A DNA stretch of 64,000 nucleotides from Candidatus Chlorobium masyuteum (GTDB lineage Bacteria; Bacteroidota; Chlorobiia; Chlorobiales; Chlorobiaceae). The stretch lies in the NCBI RefSeq assembly GCF_011601315.1, contig NZ_JAAORA010000002.1, positions 1-64,000 on the forward strand, read 5' to 3'. Both the position numbers and the translations under genes were made by a program. The notes beneath the pieces were generated by a model that saw only the letters and a program-made list of their open reading frames with translations, was not told the origin of the DNA and searched no databases. Positions 7,117-15,077 of the stretch are shown here, in pieces. Position 1 is the first letter of the stretch. Each line of letters opens with the position of its first letter.

Positions 7117-9051
7117 ATGACACGCCTCAACGCCAGAATCCCTGAAGGGCCGGTGGCAGACAAATGGACCGCCTACAAATCGGGATGCAAGCTGGTAAAC
7201 CCCAACAATAAACGCAAACTTGACATCATCGTGGTTGGTACCGGTCTTGCCGGGGCCTCTGCAGCCGCCTCTCTCGGAGAGCTTGGCTACAATGTCAAGG
7301 CATTCTGCTATCAGGATACACCGCGCCGTGCTCACAGCATCGCTGCACAGGGTGGAATCAATGCCGCAAAGAACTATGCCAACGACGGTGACAGTGCCTA
7401 CCGGCTTTTTTATGACACCATCAAAGGCGGCGATTACCGGGCACGTGAAGCCAATGTGTACCGTCTTGCTGAAGTCAGCAACCAGATTATCGACCTCTGT
7501 GTTGCCCAGGGGGTCCCATTTGCCAGGGAGTATGGCGGGCTTCTGACAAACCGCTCTTTCGGGGGTGCACAGGTATCAAGAACCTTCTTTGCGAGGGGCC
7601 AGACAGGCCAGCAGTTGCTGCTCGGGGCCTATGGTGCCTTAAGCCGTCAGATCGCCGCAGGTACCGTTACGCTCTACAATCGGCGCGATATGCTTGACCT
7701 GGTGCTTGTTGACGGAAAGGCGCGGGGAATCATTACCCGGAATCTGGTTACCGGCGAGATTGAGCGTCACGCCGCACATGCGGTTGTGCTGGCAAGCGGC
7801 GGGTATGGCAATGTTTTTTACCTCTCCACCAATGCCATGGGTTCCAATGTGACTCCGGCATGGTGTGCCTACAAGCGGGGGGCTTTTATGGCCAACCCGG
7901 CCTTTACACAGATTCATCCCACCTGTATTCCGGTGCACGGCGACTTTCAGTCAAAGCTGACCCTGATGAGTGAAAGCCTGCGCAACGATGGAAGGATCTG
8001 GGTGCCGAAAAAATTAAAGGATGTGGAGCGGCTGCGCCATAAGGATATCAAACCATCCGATATCGCCGAGGAGGATCGGGACTACTATCTTGAGCGCCGT
8101 TACCCTGCTTTCGGAAATCTTGTTCCGAGGGATGTCGCATCAAGGGCGGCCAAAGAGCGGTGTGACGCCGGATATGGTGTCGGCTCTACAGGAATGGCGG
8201 TATATCTGGACTTTGCCGATGCCATCAAGCGCAAGGGGCATGATACCATTGATGCTTTATACGGCAACCTCTTCCAGATGTACGAGCAGATTGTTGCTGA
8301 ATCACCCTATGAAACCGCGATGATGATCTATCCGGCGGTGCACTATACCATGGGAGGTCTATGGGTTGATTACGAGCTGATGACGACCATTCCGGGACTC
8401 TTTGCTGCCGGGGAGTGCAATTTTTCCGACCATGGAGCCAACCGTCTCGGGGCATCTGCGCTTATGCAGGGGCTTGCCGACGGGTACTTTGTGCTGCCCT
8501 ATACGATAGGCAACTATCTTGCATCTGAGATTCATACACCGCGGTTTGATCCTGCCGCTTCCGAATTCACTGCCGCCGCAGAGGGGGTTGCTGACCGCCT
8601 GAAGCAACTCCATAACAACAAGGGCAAGGAGTCGGTTGATCACTTCCATCGCCGCCTCGGCAAGATCATGTGGGAGTATTGCGGGATGGCCAGAAATGAG
8701 GCGGGTCTTACCGAAGCCCTCTATCTCATTACCGAGCTGAAGAGGGAGTATGCCCGGGGAGTAAAGGTGTCGGGAGGTCTGGATGAATATAATCCTGAAC
8801 TTGAGAAGGCCTGCCGGGTTGCTGACTTTATCGAACTCGGCGAACTCATGGTACGCGACGCCCTGCAGCGAAAAGAGTCTTGCGGGGGTCATTTCAGGGA
8901 AGAGTACCAGACCAGTGATGGTGAAGCTTTGCGCGACGATGAGAAGTTCGCATTTGTCGGCGCATGGCAATACACCGGCCGTGATGCAGTGCTGCACAGG
9001 GAGGAACTTCAATTCAACGAGATCAAGCTCTCCCAGCGGAGCTATAAATAG
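7117..9051 (+). CDS. sdhA: Succinate dehydrogenase/fumarate reductase flavoprotein subunit
   Basis: A 644-residue flavoprotein. N-terminal FAD-binding [17 protein letters not shown] near residue 40, the FAD-attachment region [15 protein letters not shown] near 75, the active-site segment [13 protein letters not shown] near 265, and the C-terminal [15 protein letters not shown] typical of SdhA/FrdA. It interconverts succinate and fumarate. Length and the extra N-terminal residues before the Rossmann motif match the Bacteroidetes-type enzyme. It sits between sdhC and sdhB with an 8-nt gap to sdhB, clearly one operon. Confidence 0.96.
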   Translation: MTRLNARIPEGPVADKWTAYKSGCKLVNPNNKRKLDIIVVGTGLAGASAAASLGELGYNVKAFCYQDTPRRAHSIAAQGGINAAKNYANDGDSAYRLFYDTIKGGDYRAREANVYRLAEVSNQIIDLCVAQGVPFAREYGGLLTNRSFGGAQVSRTFFARGQTGQQLLLGAYGALSRQIAAGTVTLYNRRDMLDLVLVDGKARGIITRNLVTGEIERHAAHAVVLASGGYGNVFYLSTNAMGSNVTPAWCAYKRGAFMANPAFTQIHPTCIPVHGDFQSKLTLMSESLRNDGRIWVPKKLKDVERLRHKDIKPSDIAEEDRDYYLERRYPAFGNLVPRDVASRAAKERCDAGYGVGSTGMAVYLDFADAIKRKGHDTIDALYGNLFQMYEQIVAESPYETAMMIYPAVHYTMGGLWVDYELMTTIPGLFAAGECNFSDHGANRLGASALMQGLADGYFVLPYTIGNYLASEIHTPRFDPAASEFTAAAEGVADRLKQLHNNKGKESVDHFHRRLGKIMWEYCGMARNEAGLTEALYLITELKREYARGVKVSGGLDEYNPELEKACRVADFIELGELMVRDALQRKESCGGHFREEYQTSDGEALRDDEKFAFVGAWQYTGRDAVLHREELQFNEIKLSQRSYK

Positions 9052-9059
9052 AGGATAAT

Positions 9060-9833
9060 ATGAATTTTACGCTGAAGATCTGGCGCCAGAAAAATGCGGA
9101 GGCCAAAGGCGGTATGGTTTCCTACGAGGTATCAGGGATCTCTTCCGACAGCTCATTTTTTGAAATGCTTGATATCCTCAACCAGCAGCTTATTGAGAGC
9201 GGTGGTGATCCGGTCTCCTTTGACCACGACTGCCGGGAGGGTATATGCGGTACATGCAGCCTCTATATAAACGGGAGGCCTCACGGGCCGGTCAAGGGGG
9301 TAACCACCTGCCAGCTTCATATGCGCTCTTTCAGGGACGGGGAGACTATCCATATCGAACCATGGCGGGCAAAGGCTTTTCCGGTCATCCGCGATCTCAT
9401 TGTTGACAGAAGTGCGTTTGATAAAGTGATCCAGGCTGGCGGTTATGTATCGGTTAATAGCGGAGGTGTGCCTGACGCCAATACCATTCCTGTCGAGAAA
9501 TCGAAATCCGATGCGGCCTTTGATGCCGCCGCCTGCATCGGCTGCGGGGCCTGTGTGGCCGCCTGTTCCAACGCTGCCGCCATGCTCTTTATCGGCGCAA
9601 AGGTCTCTCATCTCGCTCTTTTGCCGCAGGGGCGTATAGAGACTGAAAAGCGGGTGCAGAAGATGGTAGCCTGTATGGATCAGCTTGGTTTCGGCAACTG
9701 CAGCAACACCTATGCCTGTGAAGCGGAGTGCCCGAAAGGAATTTCCGTAGTCAATATTGCCCGCATGAACCGGGGGTTTCTCAAGGCGAAACTCATGTCG
9801 GACAAGGAGAAGGAAATTCGCGATTCCATGTAA
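9060..9833 (+). CDS. sdhB: Succinate dehydrogenase/fumarate reductase iron-sulfur subunit
   Basis: A 257-residue iron-sulfur protein. N-terminal [2Fe-2S] site [15 protein letters not shown] (about residues 58-72), then the C-terminal ferredoxin-like domain with [15 protein letters not shown] (about 160-175) and a later [15 protein letters not shown] that supplies the ligands of the [4Fe-4S] and [3Fe-4S] clusters. It links FAD in SdhA to heme in SdhC. Last gene of the sdhCAB operon. Confidence 0.96.
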   Translation: MNFTLKIWRQKNAEAKGGMVSYEVSGISSDSSFFEMLDILNQQLIESGGDPVSFDHDCREGICGTCSLYINGRPHGPVKGVTTCQLHMRSFRDGETIHIEPWRAKAFPVIRDLIVDRSAFDKVIQAGGYVSVNSGGVPDANTIPVEKSKSDAAFDAAACIGCGACVAACSNAAAMLFIGAKVSHLALLPQGRIETEKRVQKMVACMDQLGFGNCSNTYACEAECPKGISVVNIARMNRGFLKAKLMSDKEKEIRDSM

Positions 9834-9939
9834 GGGCGCGAGTTGTTTTGAGAGGGAATGTTTTTGTTCTGCAGGATGTTGTTTTCAATGATCTTGTGCT
9901 TCCATTCAGGGAACCTCTCAACGAAGGAGCTCAGTTGCC

Positions 9940-10347
9940 ATGAAAAAACACACCGGTTTATGGATTGATCACAAAGAGGCGCTTCTGGTTTCAATAGAAG
10001 GCGAGAGTTTGGTTGTTCAGCGTGTTCCGTCCGAAGCGGAAAGTCATTTCCGGCCTTCAGGGGGCTGGAAATCGAGCGGAACGTCGGTTGCGCAGTCAAT
10101 TTCAAAAGAGCAGACCGCTGACGAGAGCCGAAAACACCAGTATCAGGCATTTTATAAAAAAGTGATGGCTCTGCTCGGTGATTCTTCGGGTATTGCTCTT
10201 TTCGGTCCCGGTGAAGCAAAGATTGAGCTTGCCAAGGCGATCAGCAAGGTCGGCTCACTGCATGAAAAAGTCAAGGCGGTTGAAGCCTGTGACCGTATGA
10301 CCGAGAAGCAGTTTATAGCAAAAGTCAAATCGTTTTTTGTTATCTGA
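9940..10347 (+). CDS. Small eRF1 domain-3-like protein (putative translation-associated)
   Basis: A 135-residue protein. The N-terminus HTGLWIDHKEALLVS and the C-terminal block ALFGPGEAKIELAKAI followed later by VEACDRMTEKQFIAKVKSF follow the pattern of a bacterial family described as eRF1 domain-3-like ('translational machinery', baeRF-related). In eRF1/Pelota this domain contacts partner proteins; the bacterial role is not settled. The middle (residues 35-70) is low-complexity. GGAGCTCAG lies before ATG 9940. It follows sdhB by about 100 bp and is followed by a strong hairpin. Family assignment is from remembered motif pattern. Confidence 0.55.
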   Translation: MKKHTGLWIDHKEALLVSIEGESLVVQRVPSEAESHFRPSGGWKSSGTSVAQSISKEQTADESRKHQYQAFYKKVMALLGDSSGIALFGPGEAKIELAKAISKVGSLHEKVKAVEACDRMTEKQFIAKVKSFFVI

Positions 10348-10776
10348 ATCCGTATCTGCCTGCTTGCCGGCAGCCCTGGTTAAGGCTGCCGGTCCATTAT
10401 TCTCCCTGTTGAATCGCTGCTTCTCTCCGCTTTTCCGGCAATCTCTTTTTTTTCGACACACGGTTGAGTGACTCCGGAGATCAACAACATCCGCGAATTT
10501 CCTGATGATTATCTCATGCTCAGGCTTCAGCGGTGCGAATGCAAGAATCTTTTACCGTATTTTCCGGTTAATACTTATAATTCATGGAGGTACACTGTGG
10601 AAACGGATTTTATTCAGGGGAATTTTGCATGTTGCTGGCTCCTGTTTGGAAATTGCAGTTTAAACGTGTAGATGATAAGCTTGATGTAATGCCTCTATTG
10701 CAAGAACAGAACTCTCCGGGGCGATTCCGTCTGTTGGTGGACGGGTGCTTTAGCTGAATTTTTTTCTCTTCCCGGA
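10348..10776. other. Intergenic region with a terminator-like hairpin
   Basis: A 429-bp gap. It holds a hairpin (arms 10367-10375 and 10384-10392) just after the eRF1-like gene. Reading frames of 67 codons (10468-10671) and 57 codons (10584-10757) exist on the plus strand, but neither has a convincing ribosome site or recognisable sequence. I see no RNA gene or repeat. Confidence 0.5.
10367..10392 (+). terminator. Hairpin, probable terminator of the eRF1-like gene
   Basis: Perfect 9-bp stem CCGGCAGCC / GGCTGCCGG with an 8-nt loop, starting 20 nt after the stop codon. The run that follows (TCCATTATTCTCC) is only moderately T-rich. Confidence 0.5.
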
Positions 10777-12150
10777 ATGTTCAAAAATGAATTTATGGAA
10801 ATACTCTTTCTTTTGTCACTGATTGTTGTTAACGGCCTTTTTGCCATGTCGGAAATAGCCCTGGTGACGGCTAAACGCTCTCGTCTTGCAAAACTTGCCG
10901 AGGATGGGGATAAATCGGCAGCGGTCGCCATCAAGCTTGGTCAGGAGCCGACCCGTTTTCTTTCGACCATACAGATAGGCATTACCTCAATCGGTATTCT
11001 TAATGGTATTGTCGGAGAGGGTGCTCTTGCCGGACCACTGGCGGTCAGGTTTCAGGCATTCGGGATGGATCCGGAAATCAGCCATATCATTTCGACCGCT
11101 ATCGTTGTCCTGTCGATCACCTATATCACGATTGTTGTTGGAGAGCTTGTTCCCAAAAGGCTTGGCCAGTTCGATCCGGAAGGAATCGCATGTCTGGTTT
11201 CCCGTCCCATGTTTACCCTCTCGACAATAACCCGTCCGTTCGGAAGGCTTCTTTCCGCGTCAACTGATGCTATCCTCCGCCTTATGGGGCAAAGCCCCCA
11301 GGCCTATCCCAGCGTTACCGAAGAGGAGATTCATGCTATGCTTGAGGAGGGCTCTGAAGCGGGAGTTATCGAACAGCACGAGCATGAGATGGTCCGCAAT
11401 GTGTTCCGTCTTGATGATCGTCAGCTTGGAACCCTTATGGTGCCGAGAGCTGATATTGTCTTTCTTGACGTTTCAAAACCGCTGGAAGAGAATATTCTGC
11501 GGGTGACAGAGTCCGAGCACTCCCGCTTTCCGGTCTGTAACGGGGGTCTGCAATCCCTGCTTGGCGTGGTCAACGCCAAACAGCTTCTGTCGAAAACCCT
11601 GAAGGGGGGGTTGACCGAGTTTACTTCACAGTTGCAGCCCTGTGTCTATGTTCCGGAAACCCTTACCGGTATGGAGCTGCTGGACCATTTCAGGACTTCA
11701 GGCACCCAGATGGTTTTTGTTGTTGATGAGTACGGGGAGATTCAGGGGCTCGTTACCCTTCAGGATATGCTTGAAGCGGTGACAGGAGAGTTTGTACCGC
11801 GCAACAGCGAGGATTCATGGGCGGTTGAGCGCCAGGATGGTTCATGGCTGCTGGATGGTCTTATTCCTGTGCCTGAGCTGAAGGATACGCTTGAACTCAG
11901 ATCGGTTCCGGATGAGGATAAAGGACTTTATCACACCTTGAGCGGTCTTATGATGTGGCAGCTCGGTCGAATGCCTCAGACCGGAGATGTCATGATATGG
12001 GAAGAGTGGACGCTTGAGATTGTTGATCTTGATGGCCAGCGGATCGACAAAGTGCTTGCCTCAAAACGTCCCGAGGAGGTTATACCGGAAAACGGGCGAT
12101 CGGAAGTGCCGTCAGCCGAAGCGAAAAGTGACCCCTTACATAAAAACTGA
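10777..12150 (+). CDS. CorC/HlyC-family membrane protein (DUF21 + CBS pair + CorC_HlyC domain)
   Basis: A 457-residue protein of the hemolysin C/CorC group. N-terminal DUF21 membrane region (residues 1-190, with NGLFAMSEIALVTAKRSRL), two CBS domains (about 215-335, including DRQLGTLMVPRADIVFLD and DEYGEIQGLVTLQDMLEAVT), and a C-terminal FAD-like CorC_HlyC domain (about 350-430, DGSWLLDGLIPVPEL). Members are linked to Mg2+/Co2+ efflux and polyamine export. ATG 10777 or the internal ATG six codons later could be the start. The 5-nt gap to the HIT gene suggests cotranscription. Confidence 0.88.
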   Translation: MFKNEFMEILFLLSLIVVNGLFAMSEIALVTAKRSRLAKLAEDGDKSAAVAIKLGQEPTRFLSTIQIGITSIGILNGIVGEGALAGPLAVRFQAFGMDPEISHIISTAIVVLSITYITIVVGELVPKRLGQFDPEGIACLVSRPMFTLSTITRPFGRLLSASTDAILRLMGQSPQAYPSVTEEEIHAMLEEGSEAGVIEQHEHEMVRNVFRLDDRQLGTLMVPRADIVFLDVSKPLEENILRVTESEHSRFPVCNGGLQSLLGVVNAKQLLSKTLKGGLTEFTSQLQPCVYVPETLTGMELLDHFRTSGTQMVFVVDEYGEIQGLVTLQDMLEAVTGEFVPRNSEDSWAVERQDGSWLLDGLIPVPELKDTLELRSVPDEDKGLYHTLSGLMMWQLGRMPQTGDVMIWEEWTLEIVDLDGQRIDKVLASKRPEEVIPENGRSEVPSAEAKSDPLHKN

Positions 12151-12155
12151 ACGTA

Positions 12156-12536
12156 ATGACCAATCATCATCCGGAGTGCCTTTTCTGCCGAATCGTAAAC
12201 GGCGAGATCCCGGCGAAGATTATCTACCGAAATGAGCATGTTGTGGCATTCAGGGATATCACGCCTGTTGCACCTCAACATGTGTTGATTATTCCGGTGC
12301 GCCATATTGCCTCCCTGAACGATCTGGAGCCCGAAGATGAAGCGACAGCAGGAAGCCTTATGCTTGCTGCCGGAACGGTTGCCGGTATTCTGGGTATCAG
12401 GGAGTCCGGTTACCGGTTTGTGTTCAATACGGGACCCGATGCCCTTCAGAGTGTCTTTCATATTCATGGTCATCTTGTCGGCGGAAAAGAGATGGGATGG
12501 CCTCCCTTTGCCGGATCGTCGACGCTGCACGGATAG
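12156..12536 (+). CDS. HIT-family nucleotide-binding protein (HinT-like)
   Basis: A 126-residue histidine-triad protein. It opens CLFCRIVNGEIPAKIIY, the standard HinT start with a possible zinc pair, and has the triad HIHGHLVGG near residue 106. HinT-type enzymes hydrolyse purine nucleoside phosphoramidates and aminoacyl-AMP. The C-terminus (GWPPFAGSSTLHG) is slightly longer than in E. coli HinT. Probably cotranscribed with the CorC-type gene. Confidence 0.92.
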   Translation: MTNHHPECLFCRIVNGEIPAKIIYRNEHVVAFRDITPVAPQHVLIIPVRHIASLNDLEPEDEATAGSLMLAAGTVAGILGIRESGYRFVFNTGPDALQSVFHIHGHLVGGKEMGWPPFAGSSTLHG

Positions 12537-12593
12537 GCGTGGAGCGAGTTGGTGCCGGGAGAACAATCATGGAATTTTATCCGGTTGAAATTG

Positions 12594-12619
12594 TTATATA
12601 GGATATATATTGTCCTGTA
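12594..12619 (+). promoter_or_regulatory. Inverted repeat upstream of feoA (candidate metal-regulator site)
   Basis: ATATAGGA and TCCTGTAT face each other across a 9-nt AT-rich spacer (7 of 8 positions complementary), about 30 nt before the feoA start. It overlaps the only strongly AT-rich stretch in front of feoAB. The repeat is seen; a Fur- or DtxR-type regulator is inference. Confidence 0.35.
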
Positions 12620-12648
12620 TTGTATTATTGTTTCAAGGAGTCAGTTGT

Positions 12649-12942
12649 ATGAGATTATCGGAGTTGCAGGTTGGTGACCGCGCTGAAGTGACGGCATTGA
12701 AATCTGAAAGTGCTGTCCGGCGACGGATTATGGATATGGGATTGATAAAAGGGACCAGCTTCAAGGTGCTCAGGGTTGCGCCCCTTGGCGACCCCATAGA
12801 GATATTCTTCAAGGGGCTCTATCTTGCCCTGAGAAAAAACGAGGCAGAGGGAGTTCTCGTTCGTAAAGTCGGAGAGCCTTCGGAGCTTGTTGACCATCAG
12901 GAGCTTGACGAACCGCTCCTGAAGTTTGGAGGGAGGGTATGA
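12649..12942 (+). CDS. feoA: Ferrous iron transport protein FeoA
   Basis: A 97-residue SH3-like FeoA: MRLSELQVGDRAEV at the start, then RRRIMDMGLIKGT and APLGDPIEI, all standard. FeoA is a cytoplasmic partner of FeoB. The start at 12649 is fixed by AAGGAG 8 nt upstream; longer upstream frames lack this. The stop overlaps the feoB start by 4 nt (ATGA). The C-terminal tail (about 20 residues after the domain) is longer than in E. coli. Confidence 0.95.
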   Translation: MRLSELQVGDRAEVTALKSESAVRRRIMDMGLIKGTSFKVLRVAPLGDPIEIFFKGLYLALRKNEAEGVLVRKVGEPSELVDHQELDEPLLKFGGRV

Positions 12943-15077
12943 GTGGCGGCAAGGAGATCACCATTGCGCTTGCCGGCAATCCGAACTGCGGAAAATCCTC
13001 TCTCTTCAATGCGCTTACCGGGGCGCAGCAGAAAGTCGGAAATTTTTCGGGCGTAACCGTTGAAAAGCATGAAGGGTATATCGACTACAAAGGGTACCGG
13101 ATCACCGTGGTTGATCTTCCCGGAACCTACTCACTTACCCCCTACTCTCCCGAAGAGCTGGTAACAAGGGCCTATCTTGTCAGGGAGCGTCCTGATGTGG
13201 TGGTCAATGTTCTTGAGGGCCCGAACCTTGAGCGCAACCTTCTTCTGACAACCCAGCTCATGGAGCTTGAGGTTGATTTCCTCGTTGCGCTCAACATGAT
13301 GGATGAAGTTGAAGAGAAGGGTATTGTTATTGACATCAAACAGCTTCAGCAGCTTCTCGGATGCCATATCATACCGGTTTCAGCCAAAAAGAAGAGTGGT
13401 CTTGACGCACTTCTTGATCATATCATCCGGGTCTCACAGAAGGAGATCAAAATCAAAAAGAACAAGCTCTTTTTCACGCCATCCCTTGAAGCTTCAGTTG
13501 ATAAAATCACGGCACTTCTCGGCAATCAGAAGGAGCTGGGCCTCTATAATTCCCGCTGGCTTGCCATCAAGCTGCTTGAAAACGACCGGGAGGTTTATCA
13601 GGAGGTTCAGCACTATCCTGTCTGGGTTAAAGTTGAGCTTGCCCTCCAGGAAGCACTCAGGGATGCTGAACGTCAGCATGATTCAGAGCCGGAGATGCTT
13701 ATTACCGAAGACCGTCATGCGTTCATAAGGGGAGCCATGAAAGAGTGTGTCCGCCAGCCTGGTGAGGTGAAGGCTACGGTAACCGATTATATTGATATGG
13801 TAGTACTCAACCGCGTGCTCGGGCTGCCCGTTTTTTTATTTGTGGTCTGGTCAATTTTTCAGCTTACCTTCACGCTTGGTGCGCCGATCATGGGCGCGCT
13901 CAATCTGTTTTTCGGCACGCTTGCCTCACATCTCAGACCGCTTTTGCCCAATGAGATGCTCCGTTCGATAGCTATTGACGGTGTTATTGCCGGTGTCGGA
14001 GGTGTACTGGTTTTTCTTCCCAATATTGTGCTGCTCTTTATCGGACTCTCTTTTCTTGAGGCATCGGGCTACATGGCTCGCGCTGCATTTGTGATTGACC
14101 GGCTGATGCACCGTTTCGGACTTCATGGAAAGTCCTTTATCCCCATGATAACGGGGTTCGGATGCTCCATCCCGGCAATTATGGCTACCCGAACGCTCAA
14201 AAGTCCAACGGACAGGCTTGCGACGATCATGATCATCCCCTTCATGAGCTGCGGCGCAAAACTACCGGTCTATGTACTCCTGACCGGGGCATTTTTTGCT
14301 CCGGAGGTTGCGGCCAACGTCATGTTCGGCATCTATTTTCTCGGTATTGCTGTCGGACTCTGGACAGCCTGGATACTGAAGTCAACCATTCTGAAAAGCG
14401 ATTCCGAGCCTTTTGTGATGGAGCTGCCTCCATACCGATGGCCGACACTCAGCTCAGTTCTCTTCCAGGCAAAAATGAAAGCGCTGATGTACCTGAAAAA
14501 AGCCGGAACCCTGATTTTAGGCGCGGTCATCATTATCTGGGCGGTAAGCAACTATCCCCGTAATGAAGCGCTTGATGCACAGCTTCTGGCTGAAACCGCC
14601 CGCATTGCATCAAGCACTGCCGGTGAAGCCGACAAACAGGCAGAGCAGAAGAAGCTTGAGTATCAGGTCAACTCGGCCCAGCTTGCCTACTCACTTGCCG
14701 GTCGTGCGGGCAGGGTGATTGAGCCGGTCATCAGACCGCTTGGCTTTGACTGGAGGATAGGTATTGCGCTTGTTACCGGGCTTGCAACAAAAGAGGTTGT
14801 GGTCTCAACGATGGGAACCATCTACTCAATAGGGAAGAGTGATGGAGAGTCGGTTGATCTGAAATCCATCATCAAGAGCGATCCGGCATTCAGCAGGGCA
14901 ACAGCACTCAGTCTTATGGTCTTTGTGCTGCTCTATCTGCCCTGTGTTGCCACACTCGGGGTCATGAAAAAAGAGGTTGGACGCTGGAAGCCGGTAGTAC
15001 TCTATTCCGCCTACTCGCTCTCGGTAGCCTGGGTACTCTCTTTTGCGGTCTACCGCATAGCTCTGTTTATGCAGTGA
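12939..15077 (+). CDS. feoB: Ferrous iron transporter FeoB
   Basis: A 712-residue GTPase-permease. G-domain: GNPNCGKSSLFNALTG (G1, about residue 13), DLPGTYSLTPYSPEE (G3, about 60), NMMDE (G4, about 119). A helical insertion follows, then a membrane domain from about residue 290 with Gate-type motifs (GFGCSIPAIMATRTL, IPFMSCGAKLPVY). It imports Fe2+ across the inner membrane, essential for a phototroph rich in heme and FeS proteins. Coupled to feoA. Its 3' end overlaps the convergent topA end by 11 nt. Confidence 0.97.
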   Translation: MSGGKEITIALAGNPNCGKSSLFNALTGAQQKVGNFSGVTVEKHEGYIDYKGYRITVVDLPGTYSLTPYSPEELVTRAYLVRERPDVVVNVLEGPNLERNLLLTTQLMELEVDFLVALNMMDEVEEKGIVIDIKQLQQLLGCHIIPVSAKKKSGLDALLDHIIRVSQKEIKIKKNKLFFTPSLEASVDKITALLGNQKELGLYNSRWLAIKLLENDREVYQEVQHYPVWVKVELALQEALRDAERQHDSEPEMLITEDRHAFIRGAMKECVRQPGEVKATVTDYIDMVVLNRVLGLPVFLFVVWSIFQLTFTLGAPIMGALNLFFGTLASHLRPLLPNEMLRSIAIDGVIAGVGGVLVFLPNIVLLFIGLSFLEASGYMARAAFVIDRLMHRFGLHGKSFIPMITGFGCSIPAIMATRTLKSPTDRLATIMIIPFMSCGAKLPVYVLLTGAFFAPEVAANVMFGIYFLGIAVGLWTAWILKSTILKSDSEPFVMELPPYRWPTLSSVLFQAKMKALMYLKKAGTLILGAVIIIWAVSNYPRNEALDAQLLAETARIASSTAGEADKQAEQKKLEYQVNSAQLAYSLAGRAGRVIEPVIRPLGFDWRIGIALVTGLATKEVVVSTMGTIYSIGKSDGESVDLKSIIKSDPAFSRATALSLMVFVLLYLPCVATLGVMKKEVGRWKPVVLYSAYSLSVAWVLSFAVYRIALFMQ

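Noticed and set aside
8359-9012. A 217-codon open frame on the minus strand
   Set aside because: Antisense to sdhA; no independent support.
10584-10757. A 57-codon frame in the gap before the CorC-type gene
   Set aside because: No convincing ribosome site, composition or similarity; kept only as a note in the gap entry.
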